Origin: Austwickia sp.
GTDB taxonomy: Bacteria; Actinomycetota; Actinomycetes; Actinomycetales; Dermatophilaceae
Length of the DNA: 64,000 bases
Assembly: GCA_016699675.1 (NCBI GenBank)
Contig: CP064985.1
Span: 124,001-188,000 of the forward strand
Direction of reading: 5' to 3'
In this document: in pieces, positions 51,136 through 59,981 of the stretch
How the letters are laid out: the number at the start of each line of letters is the position of its first letter
How positions within the stretch are numbered: the stretch's first letter is position 1
Position numbers and translations under genes: made by a program
Notes under the pieces: model-generated
Database searches by the model: none
Told to the model about the DNA's origin: nothing
Seen by the model: only the letters and a program-made list of their open reading frames with translations

Positions 51136-51224
51136 GCCGCCGAGGATCCTCCGCCGCGGCCGCCGCTCCGCTGGGGCGGCCGCTGCCCTGTGGACGGCGC
51201 AGATCACCACCGGGGGTGTGGACA

Positions 51225-52067
51225 ATGGGTGCCGTGAGAAACGGGGCGTGCTGGGCGCGAGGATCCCGAGGACCGGCGCGGGTCACCATCGCCCGCGCGG
51301 CCGCAGCCGTGGCCGTGGGTCTGGGGGCCAGCCTGGCGGGCTCCGCAGGTCCGGCGCCCTCAGCGACCCCCGCCACGCCTGCGACCTCGACCACGGCGAC
51401 GACGCCCGGCGCGTCCACGACCCCGAGCACGTCGTCCACTCCGACCGCCCCGACCACCACGTCGCCCAGCGCCTCGACCCCGACGGTCCCGCCGCTGTCG
51501 CCCGCGGCCACGGCCGCCGGCCTGCTGGACGTGCGCTCGATCGTCCCGGACGCGGTCATCGACCTGCGCTACGCCACGGCCAACAACTTCACCAGGGTCC
51601 AGATCTACCCCACGGGCGCGCGCTGCCTGGTCCACGAAGCCATGCGCCCGGGACTGGTCGAGGCCGCCCGACGCCTGCGGTCGGCCGGGGCGGTGCTGGT
51701 GTTCCTCGACTGCTACCGCCCGCACGACGCGCAGGTCCGCCTCTGGGAGGTCTACCCCGACCCGGCCTGGGTGGCCCGCCCCGGATCGAACGCCACCAGC
51801 CACGAGGCCGCCCGCTCGGTGGACGTCACGCTGGCCGACGCCGCGACCGGTCGCCTCTACGACATGGGCACCGAGTTCGACGACTTCACCCCGCGGGCGA
51901 CGGCGTACGCGACCGCCGGCCTATCCCCCACCCAGCTCGCCCACCGCACCCTGCTCCGCGAGGCCATGGCCGCGGGCGGCCTGCCGATCTACGCCGGCGA
52001 GTGGTGGCACTTCGACGGCCCGGAATCAAAGACGCCGCGCCCCCACCTCGGCGTACCGGTCGCCTGA
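51225..52067 (+). CDS. Secreted M15 family D-Ala-D-Ala dipeptidase (VanX-like)
   Basis: 280 residues. An N-terminal signal segment (ARAAAAVAVGLGASLAGSAG) is followed by a ~50-residue Ser/Thr/Pro spacer. The M15 domain has DVRSIVPDAVIDLRYATANN, FLDCYRPHDAQVRLWEVYP, the zinc SxHxxxxxxD motif in NATSHEAARSVDVTL, and EWWHFDGPE with the catalytic Glu and third ligand His. It would cleave D-Ala-D-Ala outside the membrane, in cell-wall recycling rather than as a cytoplasmic resistance enzyme. ATG 51225 or GTG 51234 could be the start. Confidence 0.9.
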   Translation: MGAVRNGACWARGSRGPARVTIARAAAAVAVGLGASLAGSAGPAPSATPATPATSTTATTPGASTTPSTSSTPTAPTTTSPSASTPTVPPLSPAATAAGLLDVRSIVPDAVIDLRYATANNFTRVQIYPTGARCLVHEAMRPGLVEAARRLRSAGAVLVFLDCYRPHDAQVRLWEVYPDPAWVARPGSNATSHEAARSVDVTLADAATGRLYDMGTEFDDFTPRATAYATAGLSPTQLAHRTLLREAMAAGGLPIYAGEWWHFDGPESKTPRPHLGVPVA

Positions 52068-52122
52068 GCGCGCCCGGTGGGCCGCCTCAGCCTCCGGCTC
52101 CCACGCGGGCTCCGACGCGGAC

Positions 52123-52446
52123 TCACCGACCGAATTCGTCGTTCTCCGGCACCTCGAGATCGGACTTGGCCAGCTCCTCGATGTTGACGTCCTTGAACGT
52201 CACGACCCGCACGTTCTTGACGAACCGCGCGGGCCGGTAGACGTCCCACACCCAGGCATCCGACATCGACACGTCGAAGTAGACCTCGCCGCCGTCGCTG
52301 CGGACCTTCACGTCGACGGAGTTGCACAGGTAGAAGCGCCGCTCGGTCTCCACGACATGGCTGAACAGGCCCACCACGTCGCGGTACTCGCGATAGAGCT
52401 GCAGCTCCATCTCGGTCTCGTACTTCTCCAGGTCCTCAGCACCCAT
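52123..52446 (-). CDS. DUF2469 family protein
   Basis: 107 residues starting MGAEDLEKYETEMELQLYRE, nearly identical to the actinobacterial consensus (MSAEDLENYETEMEL...), then VETERRFYLCNSVDVKVRSD and DAWVWDVYRPARFVKNVRVV. Highly conserved after rnhB in Actinobacteria. Its start lies 11 bases inside rnhB. Function unknown. Confidence 0.95.
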   Translation of the reverse strand: MGAEDLEKYETEMELQLYREYRDVVGLFSHVVETERRFYLCNSVDVKVRSDGGEVYFDVSMSDAWVWDVYRPARFVKNVRVVTFKDVNIEELAKSDLEVPENDEFGR

Positions 52447-53269
52447 CGACCCACACCTCCTGGCTGACATCATGGCCCATGGTGGCGGGCGCCTCGGACA
52501 CCGACTCCCGGCAGGTCAGGTTCCAGGACCGTCGGTGCAGCTCACACGGGCCGTGGGCCAGCAGCGCGGCGCGGTGCCCGGGCGCGGCGTAGCCCTTGTT
52601 GATCTCCCACTGGTACGCCGGATAGGCCGGCGCGTGCCCGACCATGAGGGCGTCCCGCTCGACCTTGGCGAGCACGCTGGCGGCGGCCACGGACGAGCAG
52701 CTCATGTCGGCCTTGATCTTGGTCTGGACCGGGGGCACCGGCGGCTCACGGGGCGCGGTGGGCTCATCGCCGGTCTCGGCCAGCAGGCCGAGCAGGCCCA
52801 TCTCGGCGGGGTCGCTCAGCCAGTCGTGATTGCCGTCGAGGATGACCAGGTCGGGCACGATCCCCGCGGCCGCGAGCGCCCGGCGGCCGGCGAGCCGCAG
52901 GGCCGCCATGATGCCGACCTCGTCGATCTCGGCCGGGCTCGCGTGGCCCACCCCCCACGCGAGGGCCCAGCGCCGCACGGGGCGCACGAGGGCCTCCCGC
53001 CGGGCAGGGGTGAGCAGCTTGGAGTCGCGCACTCCCGTGGGTGCGGACCGGCAGGTCTCGTCGATGCACACGACGCCCACCGTGACCGGCCCGGCGAGCG
53101 CGCCGCGGCCGACCTCGTCCATGCCCGCGAGCACCGGGTAGCCGGCGCGCTGCAGCGCCCGTTCGACGCGCAGCGAGGGCGCGGTGTTGCGGACGGGAGC
53201 GGTACGGCGTGGCGAGGCGCCCGCCCGCGTCGCTCCGGCGGGACGGCCCGGGGCGTAGGCCTGGGTCAT
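52436..53269 (-). CDS. rnhB: Ribonuclease HII
   Basis: 277 residues; removes misincorporated ribonucleotides and RNA from RNA-DNA hybrids. The active site starts with DEVGRGALAGPVTVG, has the third acid in DLVILDGNHDWL, and ASVLAKVERDALMVG. An insertion of ~20 Pro/Glu-rich residues (EPTAPREPPVPPVQ) precedes TKIKADMSCSSVAAASVLAK. ATG 53269 overlaps the lepB stop (ATGA). Confidence 0.95.
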   Translation of the reverse strand: MTQAYAPGRPAGATRAGASPRRTAPVRNTAPSLRVERALQRAGYPVLAGMDEVGRGALAGPVTVGVVCIDETCRSAPTGVRDSKLLTPARREALVRPVRRWALAWGVGHASPAEIDEVGIMAALRLAGRRALAAAGIVPDLVILDGNHDWLSDPAEMGLLGLLAETGDEPTAPREPPVPPVQTKIKADMSCSSVAAASVLAKVERDALMVGHAPAYPAYQWEINKGYAAPGHRAALLAHGPCELHRRSWNLTCRESVSEAPATMGHDVSQEVWVDGC

Positions 53270-54189
53270 GGGGTGCCCGCCGGCACGGACCCGGAGCTCG
53301 GCGATTCGCCCTTGACCTGCGGGGTCGGCGCGGGAACCGCGGAGAACGCCTCGCCACCCCCTAATCCGGTCACCCGGCCCAGCGGCCAGACCACGGCGAG
53401 CGCCTTGCCGACGACCCGGTCGACCGGGACGCTGCCGTAGAAGCCGGTGTGGTCTTTCACGTCGCCGGGCTCGTCCGTCGCCGGCAGCCCGGGTGCGCCC
53501 TCGGGGGTGTCGGGGCCGGTGTCGTTGTAGCGGCTGTCGCGGGAGTTCGAGCGATGATCGCCCATGACCCACAGCTTCCCGTCGGGCACGCGGATGTCGA
53601 ACGGGATCGTGCTGGGCTTGTCGCCCGGGAAGAGATAGGGCTCGGTGACGGCGGTGCCGTTGACCTCGAGCCGGCCGTCGACGGCGCAGCAGCGCACGTG
53701 GTCGCCGGGCAGGCCGACGACCCGCTTGATGAGGTGGTTGTCCTCCTGGCTGGGCAGGATGCCCACCCAGGACAGCCCGTCCTTGAGCTTGCCCACGGCG
53801 CCCTCGTCCTTGGGCACCGGGACGAGGTCGCCCAGCCACTGCCCGGGGTCCTCGAAGACGACCACGTCGCCGCGAGCCAGGTCGAAGGGGCCGGGGGTCA
53901 GCTTGCTCACCACGACCCGGTCGTCCCGGATCAGCGTGTCGTTCATGGAGTCGGACGGGATCCAGAACGGCTGGATGAGGAAGGTCTTGACGAGGGAGGA
54001 CAGCACGAGCGCGAGGACCAGCACCAGGGTGGTCTCGCGGACCAGGTCGAAGACCCGCGCGCCGACGCTGCGTGGCGCCTCGTCCTCGGCATGCGCCCCG
54101 GCCGGTTCCTCGGCGAGCACCTGGCCGGCGGCGTCGCCGTCGGCCTCGTTGCCTGGCTCGTCCGCAGCCCGCCCCGCGTCCTGGCTCAT
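53266..54189 (-). CDS. lepB: Signal peptidase I (second copy)
   Basis: 307 residues. One membrane helix (VRETTLVLVLALVLSSLVKT) follows a long acidic cytoplasmic N-terminus. The catalytic Ser is in IPSDSMNDTLIRDDRVVVSK and the Lys in LIKRVVGLPGDHVRC; WVMGDHRSNSRDSRYN is box E. It removes signal peptides at the outer face of the membrane. Lies 85 bases after the other lepB copy and overlaps rnhB by four bases. Confidence 0.94.
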   Translation of the reverse strand: MSQDAGRAADEPGNEADGDAAGQVLAEEPAGAHAEDEAPRSVGARVFDLVRETTLVLVLALVLSSLVKTFLIQPFWIPSDSMNDTLIRDDRVVVSKLTPGPFDLARGDVVVFEDPGQWLGDLVPVPKDEGAVGKLKDGLSWVGILPSQEDNHLIKRVVGLPGDHVRCCAVDGRLEVNGTAVTEPYLFPGDKPSTIPFDIRVPDGKLWVMGDHRSNSRDSRYNDTGPDTPEGAPGLPATDEPGDVKDHTGFYGSVPVDRVVGKALAVVWPLGRVTGLGGGEAFSAVPAPTPQVKGESPSSGSVPAGTP

Positions 54190-54274
54190 GTCCCCGTCCT
54201 GGTGTCGCTCGGCTCGGTCCTCCGCCGGCGTACGACGGCTGACACTCCTTCGGCCACTGCGGAATCCGGTCCGG

Positions 54275-54949
54275 TCAGTCCAGGGACCCGATCCCCGAAA
54301 GGGGCCAGTACCGGAAGAGTACGGGACCGATGATGTCGTCCACGGACACCGTTCCGCCGCCGGGCGAGGCGGTGTGGAACCTGGAGTCCGCGGAGTGCGC
54401 CCGGTGGTCCCCCATCAGCCACACCCGTCCCGCGGGCACCTGGACGTCGAAGGGGGTCTGGCTCGGCTCGTCGCCGGGGTAGACGTACGGCTCGGCCAGC
54501 GCCGACCCGTTCACGGTGAGCCGGTGCTGCGCGTCGCAGCAGGTGACGCGGTCGCCACCGACCCCGACGACGCGCTTGATGTAGACATTCGCGGGATCGT
54601 GGCCCTCGACGTCGCCGATGGCCCGCTCCAGCGGCCCGGGCGCGACGCCGGCAACGGGGCCCCACGTGGTCGCCCCGTCGAACACGACGACATCGCCCCG
54701 GCGGACGTCGCCGCCGCGCCATTTCGCGACGGCGACGCGGTCGCCGAGGGCCAGGGTGTTCTCCATCGACCCCGTGGGGATCGCGTAGATGCCGACCAGG
54801 AAGACCCGGACCAGCACGCTGATGAGCAGCGCGATGAGCAGGACGAGCCAGGTCGGCAGGGGCCGACCGGAGCGGCCTCGGCGGCGCCGGTCGCTGCGCG
54901 AGCTGCCCGCCTGGGCGTCGGTCGCGCCCGGGTCGTCGACGTCAACCAC
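54275..54949 (-). CDS. lepB: Signal peptidase I (first copy)
   Basis: 224 residues. The membrane helix is PTWLVLLIALLISVLVRVFL, catalytic Ser is in IPTGSMENTLALGDRVAVAK, Lys in YIKRVVGVGGDRVTC, and box E in WLMGDHRAHSADSRFH. GTG 54949. It lacks the long N-terminal extension of its neighbour. Two adjacent lepB genes after rplS are common in Actinobacteria and may divide substrates. Confidence 0.94.
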   Translation of the reverse strand: MVDVDDPGATDAQAGSSRSDRRRRGRSGRPLPTWLVLLIALLISVLVRVFLVGIYAIPTGSMENTLALGDRVAVAKWRGGDVRRGDVVVFDGATTWGPVAGVAPGPLERAIGDVEGHDPANVYIKRVVGVGGDRVTCCDAQHRLTVNGSALAEPYVYPGDEPSQTPFDVQVPAGRVWLMGDHRAHSADSRFHTASPGGGTVSVDDIIGPVLFRYWPLSGIGSLD

Positions 54950-54963
54950 CGGCGCGGGGCCGC

Positions 54964-55320
54964 TCAGCGCGCGACGGTCTCGCGCTTCTCGCGGATCTTG
55001 GCGGCCTTGCCGCGCAGGTCGCGCAGGTAGTAGAGCTTGGCGCGCCGGACGTCACCGCGCGTGACGACCTCGATCTTGTCGACCACCGGGCTGTGCACCG
55101 GGAAGGTGCGCTCCACGCCGACCCCGAAGCTGACCTTGCGCACCGTGTAGGTCTCGCCCACGCCGTGGCCGTGGCGGCGGATGACGACGCCCTGGAAGAT
55201 CTGGATGCGGCTGCGCGTGCCTTCAATGACCTTGACGTGCACCTTGACGGTGTCACCGGCGCGGAAGGCCGGGATGTCGGTGCGGAGGCTGGCGGCGTCG
55301 ACGGCGTCGAGCTTGTGCAT
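54964..55320 (-). CDS. rplS: 50S ribosomal protein L19
   Basis: 118 residues: MHKLDAVDAASLRTDIPAFR, FRAGDTVKVHVKVIEGTRSR, IQIFQGVVIRRHGHGVGETY and VRKVSFGVGVERTFPVHSPV. Standard length. ATG 55320 is chosen since upstream extension is unconserved. It follows trmD after an unusually long gap (210 bases) that may hold its own promoter. Confidence 0.97.
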   Translation of the reverse strand: MHKLDAVDAASLRTDIPAFRAGDTVKVHVKVIEGTRSRIQIFQGVVIRRHGHGVGETYTVRKVSFGVGVERTFPVHSPVVDKIEVVTRGDVRRAKLYYLRDLRGKAAKIREKRETVAR

Positions 55321-55530
55321 GACGGTTTCGCTTTCTCGGCGCTGCCACGGGTCAGCCCGGGATGATCGATCTCGGGTCGCGCCGGCCGACCGCATGCGCC
55401 GCCGCCTGGGATCCGACCGGGATCCAGACGCTCGGCTGCACTCCCCCCGTGGAAGGGGCCTGTCAACGGGCTCGGACGCGAGGTCCCATTGTGCCAGAGG
55501 GGCGATGGCTGCCGGAAATCCCGTCGGCCA

Positions 55531-56778
55531 TCACGCCATGGGGCCGTCGCGGGTGGGGCGTCCCGGCAGGCGCGCCAGCAGCTGCACGGTGCCGTGGTAC
55601 GGCGCCGGTTCGCGCAGCACGCGGAATCCCGCCTTCTTGTGCATCCGCTGGTTGCGGGCGCTCGCCGCGCCTGTGAGCAGCCAGGCGCGCCGGGCCCGCG
55701 GGTCGGCCGTCGCCAGGACGTGCGCCAGCAGCGCCCGCCCGATGCCGCGCCCCTGCAGGTCCGGCGCCACCATCAGGCGGCCGACCTCCCAGGTCGCGGG
55801 TGCGTCGGCGGGATCGTCGCCCCACGCCGTCAACCGGCCACGCACCGAGCCGACCAGGCGGCCCGCGGCGGGATCGCGCAGCACCCAGGTGCGCCAGTCC
55901 GCGCCCGGTGCGAGCGCGGCGCTGATGTCGGGCAGCGACTCGGTGAGCGGGGGAATGTCGAGGGTGTCGTTGGCCTGGGCCTCCACCACCCAACACGCCC
56001 GCGTGAGCGTGAGGAGTTCGCCCGCATCGCCGGGGGTGGCCGGCCGCAACGGCAGCGCGCTTGCTCCAGACAGCACCGCGCTGGGGCGCAGCAGGTCGGG
56101 GCGCCGCGCCGCCGTACGGGCTCGTCGTTCCTCCGCCCGCCACGCCGCGATCCGGGCGTGGTCGCCGGAGCGCAGCACCGCCGGTACGTCGTGACCGCGC
56201 CAGCTCGGCGGCTTCGTGAAGACCGGGTACTCCAGCAGGCCGCCGGTGTGCGACTCCTCGGCCAGCGACTCCTCGTTGCCGATGACACCCGGGATCAGGC
56301 GCGCGATCGCCTCGACCATCGCCAACACCGCGACCTCGCCGCCGTTGAGCACGTAGTCACCCAGCGACAGCACCCGCACCCTGTCGGCGCCGAGCCGCCC
56401 GCGGTACTCGTCGTACACCCGCTCGTCGATCCCCTCGTACCGCCCGCACGCGAACACCAGCCAGGGCTCCTGCGCGAGCTGCGCCGCCACCGCCTGGCTG
56501 AACGGCTCCCCGCCGGGCCCGGGAATGACCAACACCGGAGATGGGTCCCCCGACGCGAGGATCGCGTCCAGCGCCTCCCCCCACGGCTCGGGCTTCATCA
56601 CCATCCCGGCGCCCCCGCCGTACGGCGTGTCGTCCACCGTGCGGTGCCGGTCGTGGGTGTGCGCGCGCAGGTCGTGCACCCGTACGTCGAGTGGGCCACC
56701 CGATCGGGCCTTCCCGATGAGCGAGAGCTCCAGCGGGGCCAGGTAGTCGGGGAAGATCGTCACGACGTCGACGCGCAC
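55531..56778 (-). CDS. trmD: tRNA (guanine37-N1)-methyltransferase TrmD fused to a GNAT acetyltransferase
   Basis: 415 residues. Residues 1 to about 235 are TrmD: VVTIFPDYLAPLELSLIGKA, VDDTPYGGGAGMVMKPEP, ACGRYEGIDERV and the trefoil-knot SLGDYVLNGGEVAVLAMVEA. After a short linker, residues ~245-415 form a GNAT domain (LPLRPATPGDAGELLTLTRA, EVGRLMVAPDLQGRGIGRAL, ASARNQRMHKKAGFRVLRE). No stop or start separates them. TrmD prevents +1 frameshifting; the acetyl acceptor of the second domain is unknown. GTG 56778 with GAGGGG upstream. Confidence 0.93.
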   Translation of the reverse strand: MRVDVVTIFPDYLAPLELSLIGKARSGGPLDVRVHDLRAHTHDRHRTVDDTPYGGGAGMVMKPEPWGEALDAILASGDPSPVLVIPGPGGEPFSQAVAAQLAQEPWLVFACGRYEGIDERVYDEYRGRLGADRVRVLSLGDYVLNGGEVAVLAMVEAIARLIPGVIGNEESLAEESHTGGLLEYPVFTKPPSWRGHDVPAVLRSGDHARIAAWRAEERRARTAARRPDLLRPSAVLSGASALPLRPATPGDAGELLTLTRACWVVEAQANDTLDIPPLTESLPDISAALAPGADWRTWVLRDPAAGRLVGSVRGRLTAWGDDPADAPATWEVGRLMVAPDLQGRGIGRALLAHVLATADPRARRAWLLTGAASARNQRMHKKAGFRVLREPAPYHGTVQLLARLPGRPTRDGPMA

Positions 56779-56788
56779 GCGAATCCCC

Positions 56789-57364
56789 TCACGTCTCGAG
56801 GTCGAACAGCCCGTCGGGCGCGTCGATCACCACGCGACCGGCGGCCGGATCCAGCACGGGCACGAGCGCCTCGACGAGCGGGACCAGGCCGGAGCGCCCG
56901 TCGGTCAGCCGCACCGCGAGCCGGTCCTGGCCGATGCCCACGTCCAGCCCGGTCACCTCGCCGACCCGCTCCCCCGCCACGTCGTACACGGCCAACCCGA
57001 GCAGTTCGGACTCATACCAGCCGTCCTCATCCTCACCGCCGTCCGCGCCGGCGCCGCCGTCGTCCGGGCCGCCGTCGGCACCACGGTCCTGGGCCGCCAG
57101 CACCAGGCGCCCGCCACGCAGGGCCTCGGCGGCGGTGCGGTCGGCGTACCCCTCGAAGGCCAGCAGCCAGACGCCGTTGTGTACGCGTACGGTCTCGATG
57201 GTCAGCTCGGTCGGCGCGATCGCGCCGGGCGGCCCCGACAGGCCCTCGCACCCGAACCGGGCCCCCGGCACCAACCGCCCCTGCGGGTTGTCGGTGTGCA
57301 GCTGCACGGTGACCTCGCCGCGCAGCCCATGGGGTTTGCCGATGCGCGCCACGACGGTGTCCAC
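56789..57364 (-). CDS. rimM: 16S rRNA processing protein RimM
   Basis: 191 residues; assists maturation of the 30S head with S19. N-terminal RIGKPHGLRGEVTVQLHTDN; middle VHNGVWLLAFEGYADRTAAE; C-terminal PRC-barrel with VYDVAGERVGEVTGLDVGIG and VPLVEALVPVLDPAAGRVVI. An Asp/Gly-rich insertion of ~20 residues (around 125-145) is present. GTG 57364. Ends 10 bases before trmD. Confidence 0.94.
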   Translation of the reverse strand: MDTVVARIGKPHGLRGEVTVQLHTDNPQGRLVPGARFGCEGLSGPPGAIAPTELTIETVRVHNGVWLLAFEGYADRTAAEALRGGRLVLAAQDRGADGGPDDGGAGADGGEDEDGWYESELLGLAVYDVAGERVGEVTGLDVGIGQDRLAVRLTDGRSGLVPLVEALVPVLDPAAGRVVIDAPDGLFDLET

Positions 57365-57436
57365 GGCTGCCTCCTCACGCGGCGAGGGGTACGACGGCGC
57401 CCGGCGTACCCCTCGCTGCCGTAGCGGACCGGTCGC

Positions 57437-57679
57437 TCAGCGCATCCGGTCGGTGTCGACGATGTCCACGCGGACGGCCTTGCCGCCGGCGAGGGCGGTC
57501 ATGACCGTGCGCAGCGCGCCCGCGGTGCGTCCCGAGCGGCCGATGACGCGCCCGAGGTCGTCCGGGTGGACCCGGACCTCCAGCACGTCCCCGCGACGCA
57601 GCTCGCCATGCCGCACGACGACATCCTCGTCGTGCTCGACGATGCCCCTGACCAGGTGCTCGAGGGCTTCCTCGAGCAC
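57437..57679 (-). CDS. khpA: KH domain RNA-binding protein (KhpA)
   Basis: 80 residues with one KH domain: VLEVRVHPDDLGRVIGRSGR contains the GxxG loop (GRSG). Pairs with KhpB in other bacteria to bind many RNAs. GTG 57679 lies two bases after the rpsP stop. rpsP-khpA-rimM-trmD is the classic order. Confidence 0.95.
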   Translation of the reverse strand: MLEEALEHLVRGIVEHDEDVVVRHGELRRGDVLEVRVHPDDLGRVIGRSGRTAGALRTVMTALAGGKAVRVDIVDTDRMR

Positions 57680-57681
57680 GA

Positions 57682-58317
57682 TCAGGCCTCGCTCTCGCTC
57701 TTCTCGGCGGCCGCGTCGGCGGCAGCCTCGGGCGCGGCCTCCGCGGTCGGCGCCGACTCGTCACCGGCGGCGGCGACCTCCACGGTCGCGTCGGCCTCGG
57801 CGTTGTCGGCGGCGGCCTGCTCGGCAACAGCCTCGGCCTGCGCCGGCTGCTCGTCGGCGGCGGGCGCCTCGGCCTTGGGCTCATCCGCCTTCGGCGCCTC
57901 GGCCTTGGGCTCTTCGGCCTTCGCGGCCTTCTTGCGAGTGGTCGGGCCGGACTTCTCGTAGTCCTCGTCGGCCTTGCCGGCGGCGGCCATCGCGGCCTCG
58001 TACCGCTCCTTCTTCGTGGCCTTGGTCGGCTGCGGCTTCAGGGTGCCCTCCGCGCCGGCCTCGCCCTTGAACTTCTGCCAGTCGCCGGTCACCTTCAGCA
58101 GCGCGAGGACCTGCTCGGTGGGCTGGGCGCCGACGCCCAGCCAGTACTGCGCGCGCTCGCTGTCGATGTCGATGACGCTGGGCTCGGCGGTGGGGTGGTA
58201 CTTGCCGATCTCCTCGATGGCCCGGCCGTCCCGCTTGGTGCGGGAGTCCATGACGCAGACGCGGTAGAAGGGGGCGCGGATCTTGCCCATCCGCTTGAGG
58301 CGAATCTTGACGGCCAC
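57682..58317 (-). CDS. rpsP: 30S ribosomal protein S16 with long Ala/Glu-rich tail
   Basis: 211 residues. S16 proper is residues 1 to about 85 (VKIRLKRMGKIRAPFYRVCV, SRTKRDGRAIEEIGKYHPTA and SERAQYWLGVGAQPTEQVLA). From about residue 105 a Lys/Glu then Ala/Glu/Asp-rich tail of ~100 residues follows, with repeats of KAEAPKADEP. Such tails occur in Actinobacteria but this one more than doubles the protein. GTG 58317 with GGAGTGA upstream. Confidence 0.96.
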   Translation of the reverse strand: MAVKIRLKRMGKIRAPFYRVCVMDSRTKRDGRAIEEIGKYHPTAEPSVIDIDSERAQYWLGVGAQPTEQVLALLKVTGDWQKFKGEAGAEGTLKPQPTKATKKERYEAAMAAAGKADEDYEKSGPTTRKKAAKAEEPKAEAPKADEPKAEAPAADEQPAQAEAVAEQAAADNAEADATVEVAAAGDESAPTAEAAPEAAADAAAEKSESEA

Positions 58318-58597
58318 GGGTGTGGTCACTCCTTGTTCGGTTGTGAGGCGCGGCCAGACCGGCGGTACGTCGGGTGCCGGGGTGCCGTCCCTCGGGGTGT
58401 AGGCGCCCGAGATCCCGGCGCAGGACGAGCAACGTCGCGCAGGCCGGGCGGGTACAGCCATCCATTGTGCCAGACCCACGCGGCGCCCCCGACCACGCCG
58501 TACGACCTCCGAGGCCCGCGCTGTCGGGGTAACCCGACACGGTCCTGGCCAGGTCGCGGGATAGTGGAGCGCACCAGCGCCTTCCTACCGTTGAGCC

Positions 58598-59938
58598 ATG
58601 ACCAGCACCGCACCGGAACTGACAGAGGTCGCCATGTCCGAAGGCTCGAGCCCCGCTCCCCGCCGGGAGATGGTGCGGCGCACGCTGCGGGACTCGGCCT
58701 ACCTGCTTGTCTCGTGGCCGGTCCTCATCGTGGCCTTCTCCGTCGTCATCAGCCTGCTGGCCACCAGCGTCGGCCTCGCCATCGTGTGGGTGGGCATCCC
58801 GCTGCTCCTGGTCACGTTCGGCGCGGCCCGGGCGTTCGTGCTCGCCGAGTGCTGGCTGCAGCGCACCCTGCTGGACGCGACCCCCGCGCCCGGCGCCTAC
58901 CTGCCGCGCCGACCGGGCGAGGCACTGTGGAAGTCCGCGCTCCGGCTCGTGGTCGACCCCCAGTCGTGGATCGACGTGCTGTTCAGCCTGTTCGCCTGGG
59001 TCGTCGCGCTGGTCACCTGGAGCCTGACGGTGACCTGGTGGTCGACGGCACTGATCGGGCTGGCCAGTCCGGTGCTCCATGCGTTCCTCCCGGACAATGT
59101 CGCCGGCATCGGCAGCCTGCTGACCGCGCAGAGCCCCGGCGTGCGCACGGCCGTCGACCTGGCGACGGGGCTGCTCGCCCTCGGCACGCTGCCCTGGGTC
59201 ACGCGTGGCCTGGCGTCCGTGCAGTCCGCGCTGTTCGGGGCCGTGCTCGCGGCCCGCGGTCTGCGCGCGCAGGTCACCCACCTGGAGGCGAGCCGCACCG
59301 CGGCCCGCGACGCGGAGGCCGCCTCGCTGCGCAAGCTCGAGCGGGATCTGCACGACGGCCCGCAGCAGCGCCTCGTCCGCCTACAGATGGACCTCGGTCG
59401 CGCCCTGCACCAGGTCGACGCCGACCCCGCCAGGGCCCGCGTCGCCATGGAGTCCTCGCTGACCCAGGCGCAGCAGACCCTGGATGAGCTGCGCAACCTG
59501 TCCCGCGGCATCGCCCCGCCCATCCTGGTCGACCGCGGGCTGGTCGCCGCGCTCGACGAGCTCACCGCCCGCAGCGCCATCCCCGTCCGCTTCGTCACCA
59601 ACCTGCCCCGCGACCGGCGCCCCGACGAGATCCCCGCCCGCGTGCAGGACGCCGCCTTCTACGTCGTCTCCGAGGCCCTGACGAACGCCGCCAAGCACTC
59701 CGGCGCCGAGCGCGCCGAGGTCGAGGTGCATCTCGGCGAGCAGATGCTGCGGGTCACCGTTCGTGACGAGGGGCGCGGCGGCGCGACGTACGACGGGAGC
59801 GGCGGCCCCCTCGACCGCACCGGTGGGACGGGACTCCTCGGTCTGCGCGACCGCCTCGCCGGGCTCGACGGGATGCTCGACCTCTACTCCCCCGCTGGCG
59901 GCCCGACGGTGTTGACCGCGATCCTGCCCTGCGGGTGA
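58598..59938 (+). CDS. NarL-type sensor histidine kinase
   Basis: 446 residues. About four membrane helices in two pairs (VLIVAFSVVISLLATSVGLA; VLFSLFAWVVALVTWSLTVT and others) form a membrane sensor without a large extracellular domain. HisKA_3 has the phospho-accepting His near residue 251 in RKLERDLHDGPQQRLVRLQM. The HATPase domain has ALTNAAKHSGA (N box) and GGTGLLGLRDRLAGLDG (G box). An alternative start at 58634 removes 12 residues. The response regulator follows. Confidence 0.9.
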   Translation: MTSTAPELTEVAMSEGSSPAPRREMVRRTLRDSAYLLVSWPVLIVAFSVVISLLATSVGLAIVWVGIPLLLVTFGAARAFVLAECWLQRTLLDATPAPGAYLPRRPGEALWKSALRLVVDPQSWIDVLFSLFAWVVALVTWSLTVTWWSTALIGLASPVLHAFLPDNVAGIGSLLTAQSPGVRTAVDLATGLLALGTLPWVTRGLASVQSALFGAVLAARGLRAQVTHLEASRTAARDAEAASLRKLERDLHDGPQQRLVRLQMDLGRALHQVDADPARARVAMESSLTQAQQTLDELRNLSRGIAPPILVDRGLVAALDELTARSAIPVRFVTNLPRDRRPDEIPARVQDAAFYVVSEALTNAAKHSGAERAEVEVHLGEQMLRVTVRDEGRGGATYDGSGGPLDRTGGTGLLGLRDRLAGLDGMLDLYSPAGGPTVLTAILPCG

Positions 59939-59981
59939 TCAGCGCCGGGGCCGCCGGACGGCGCCGTGGTTGAGTGATCCC

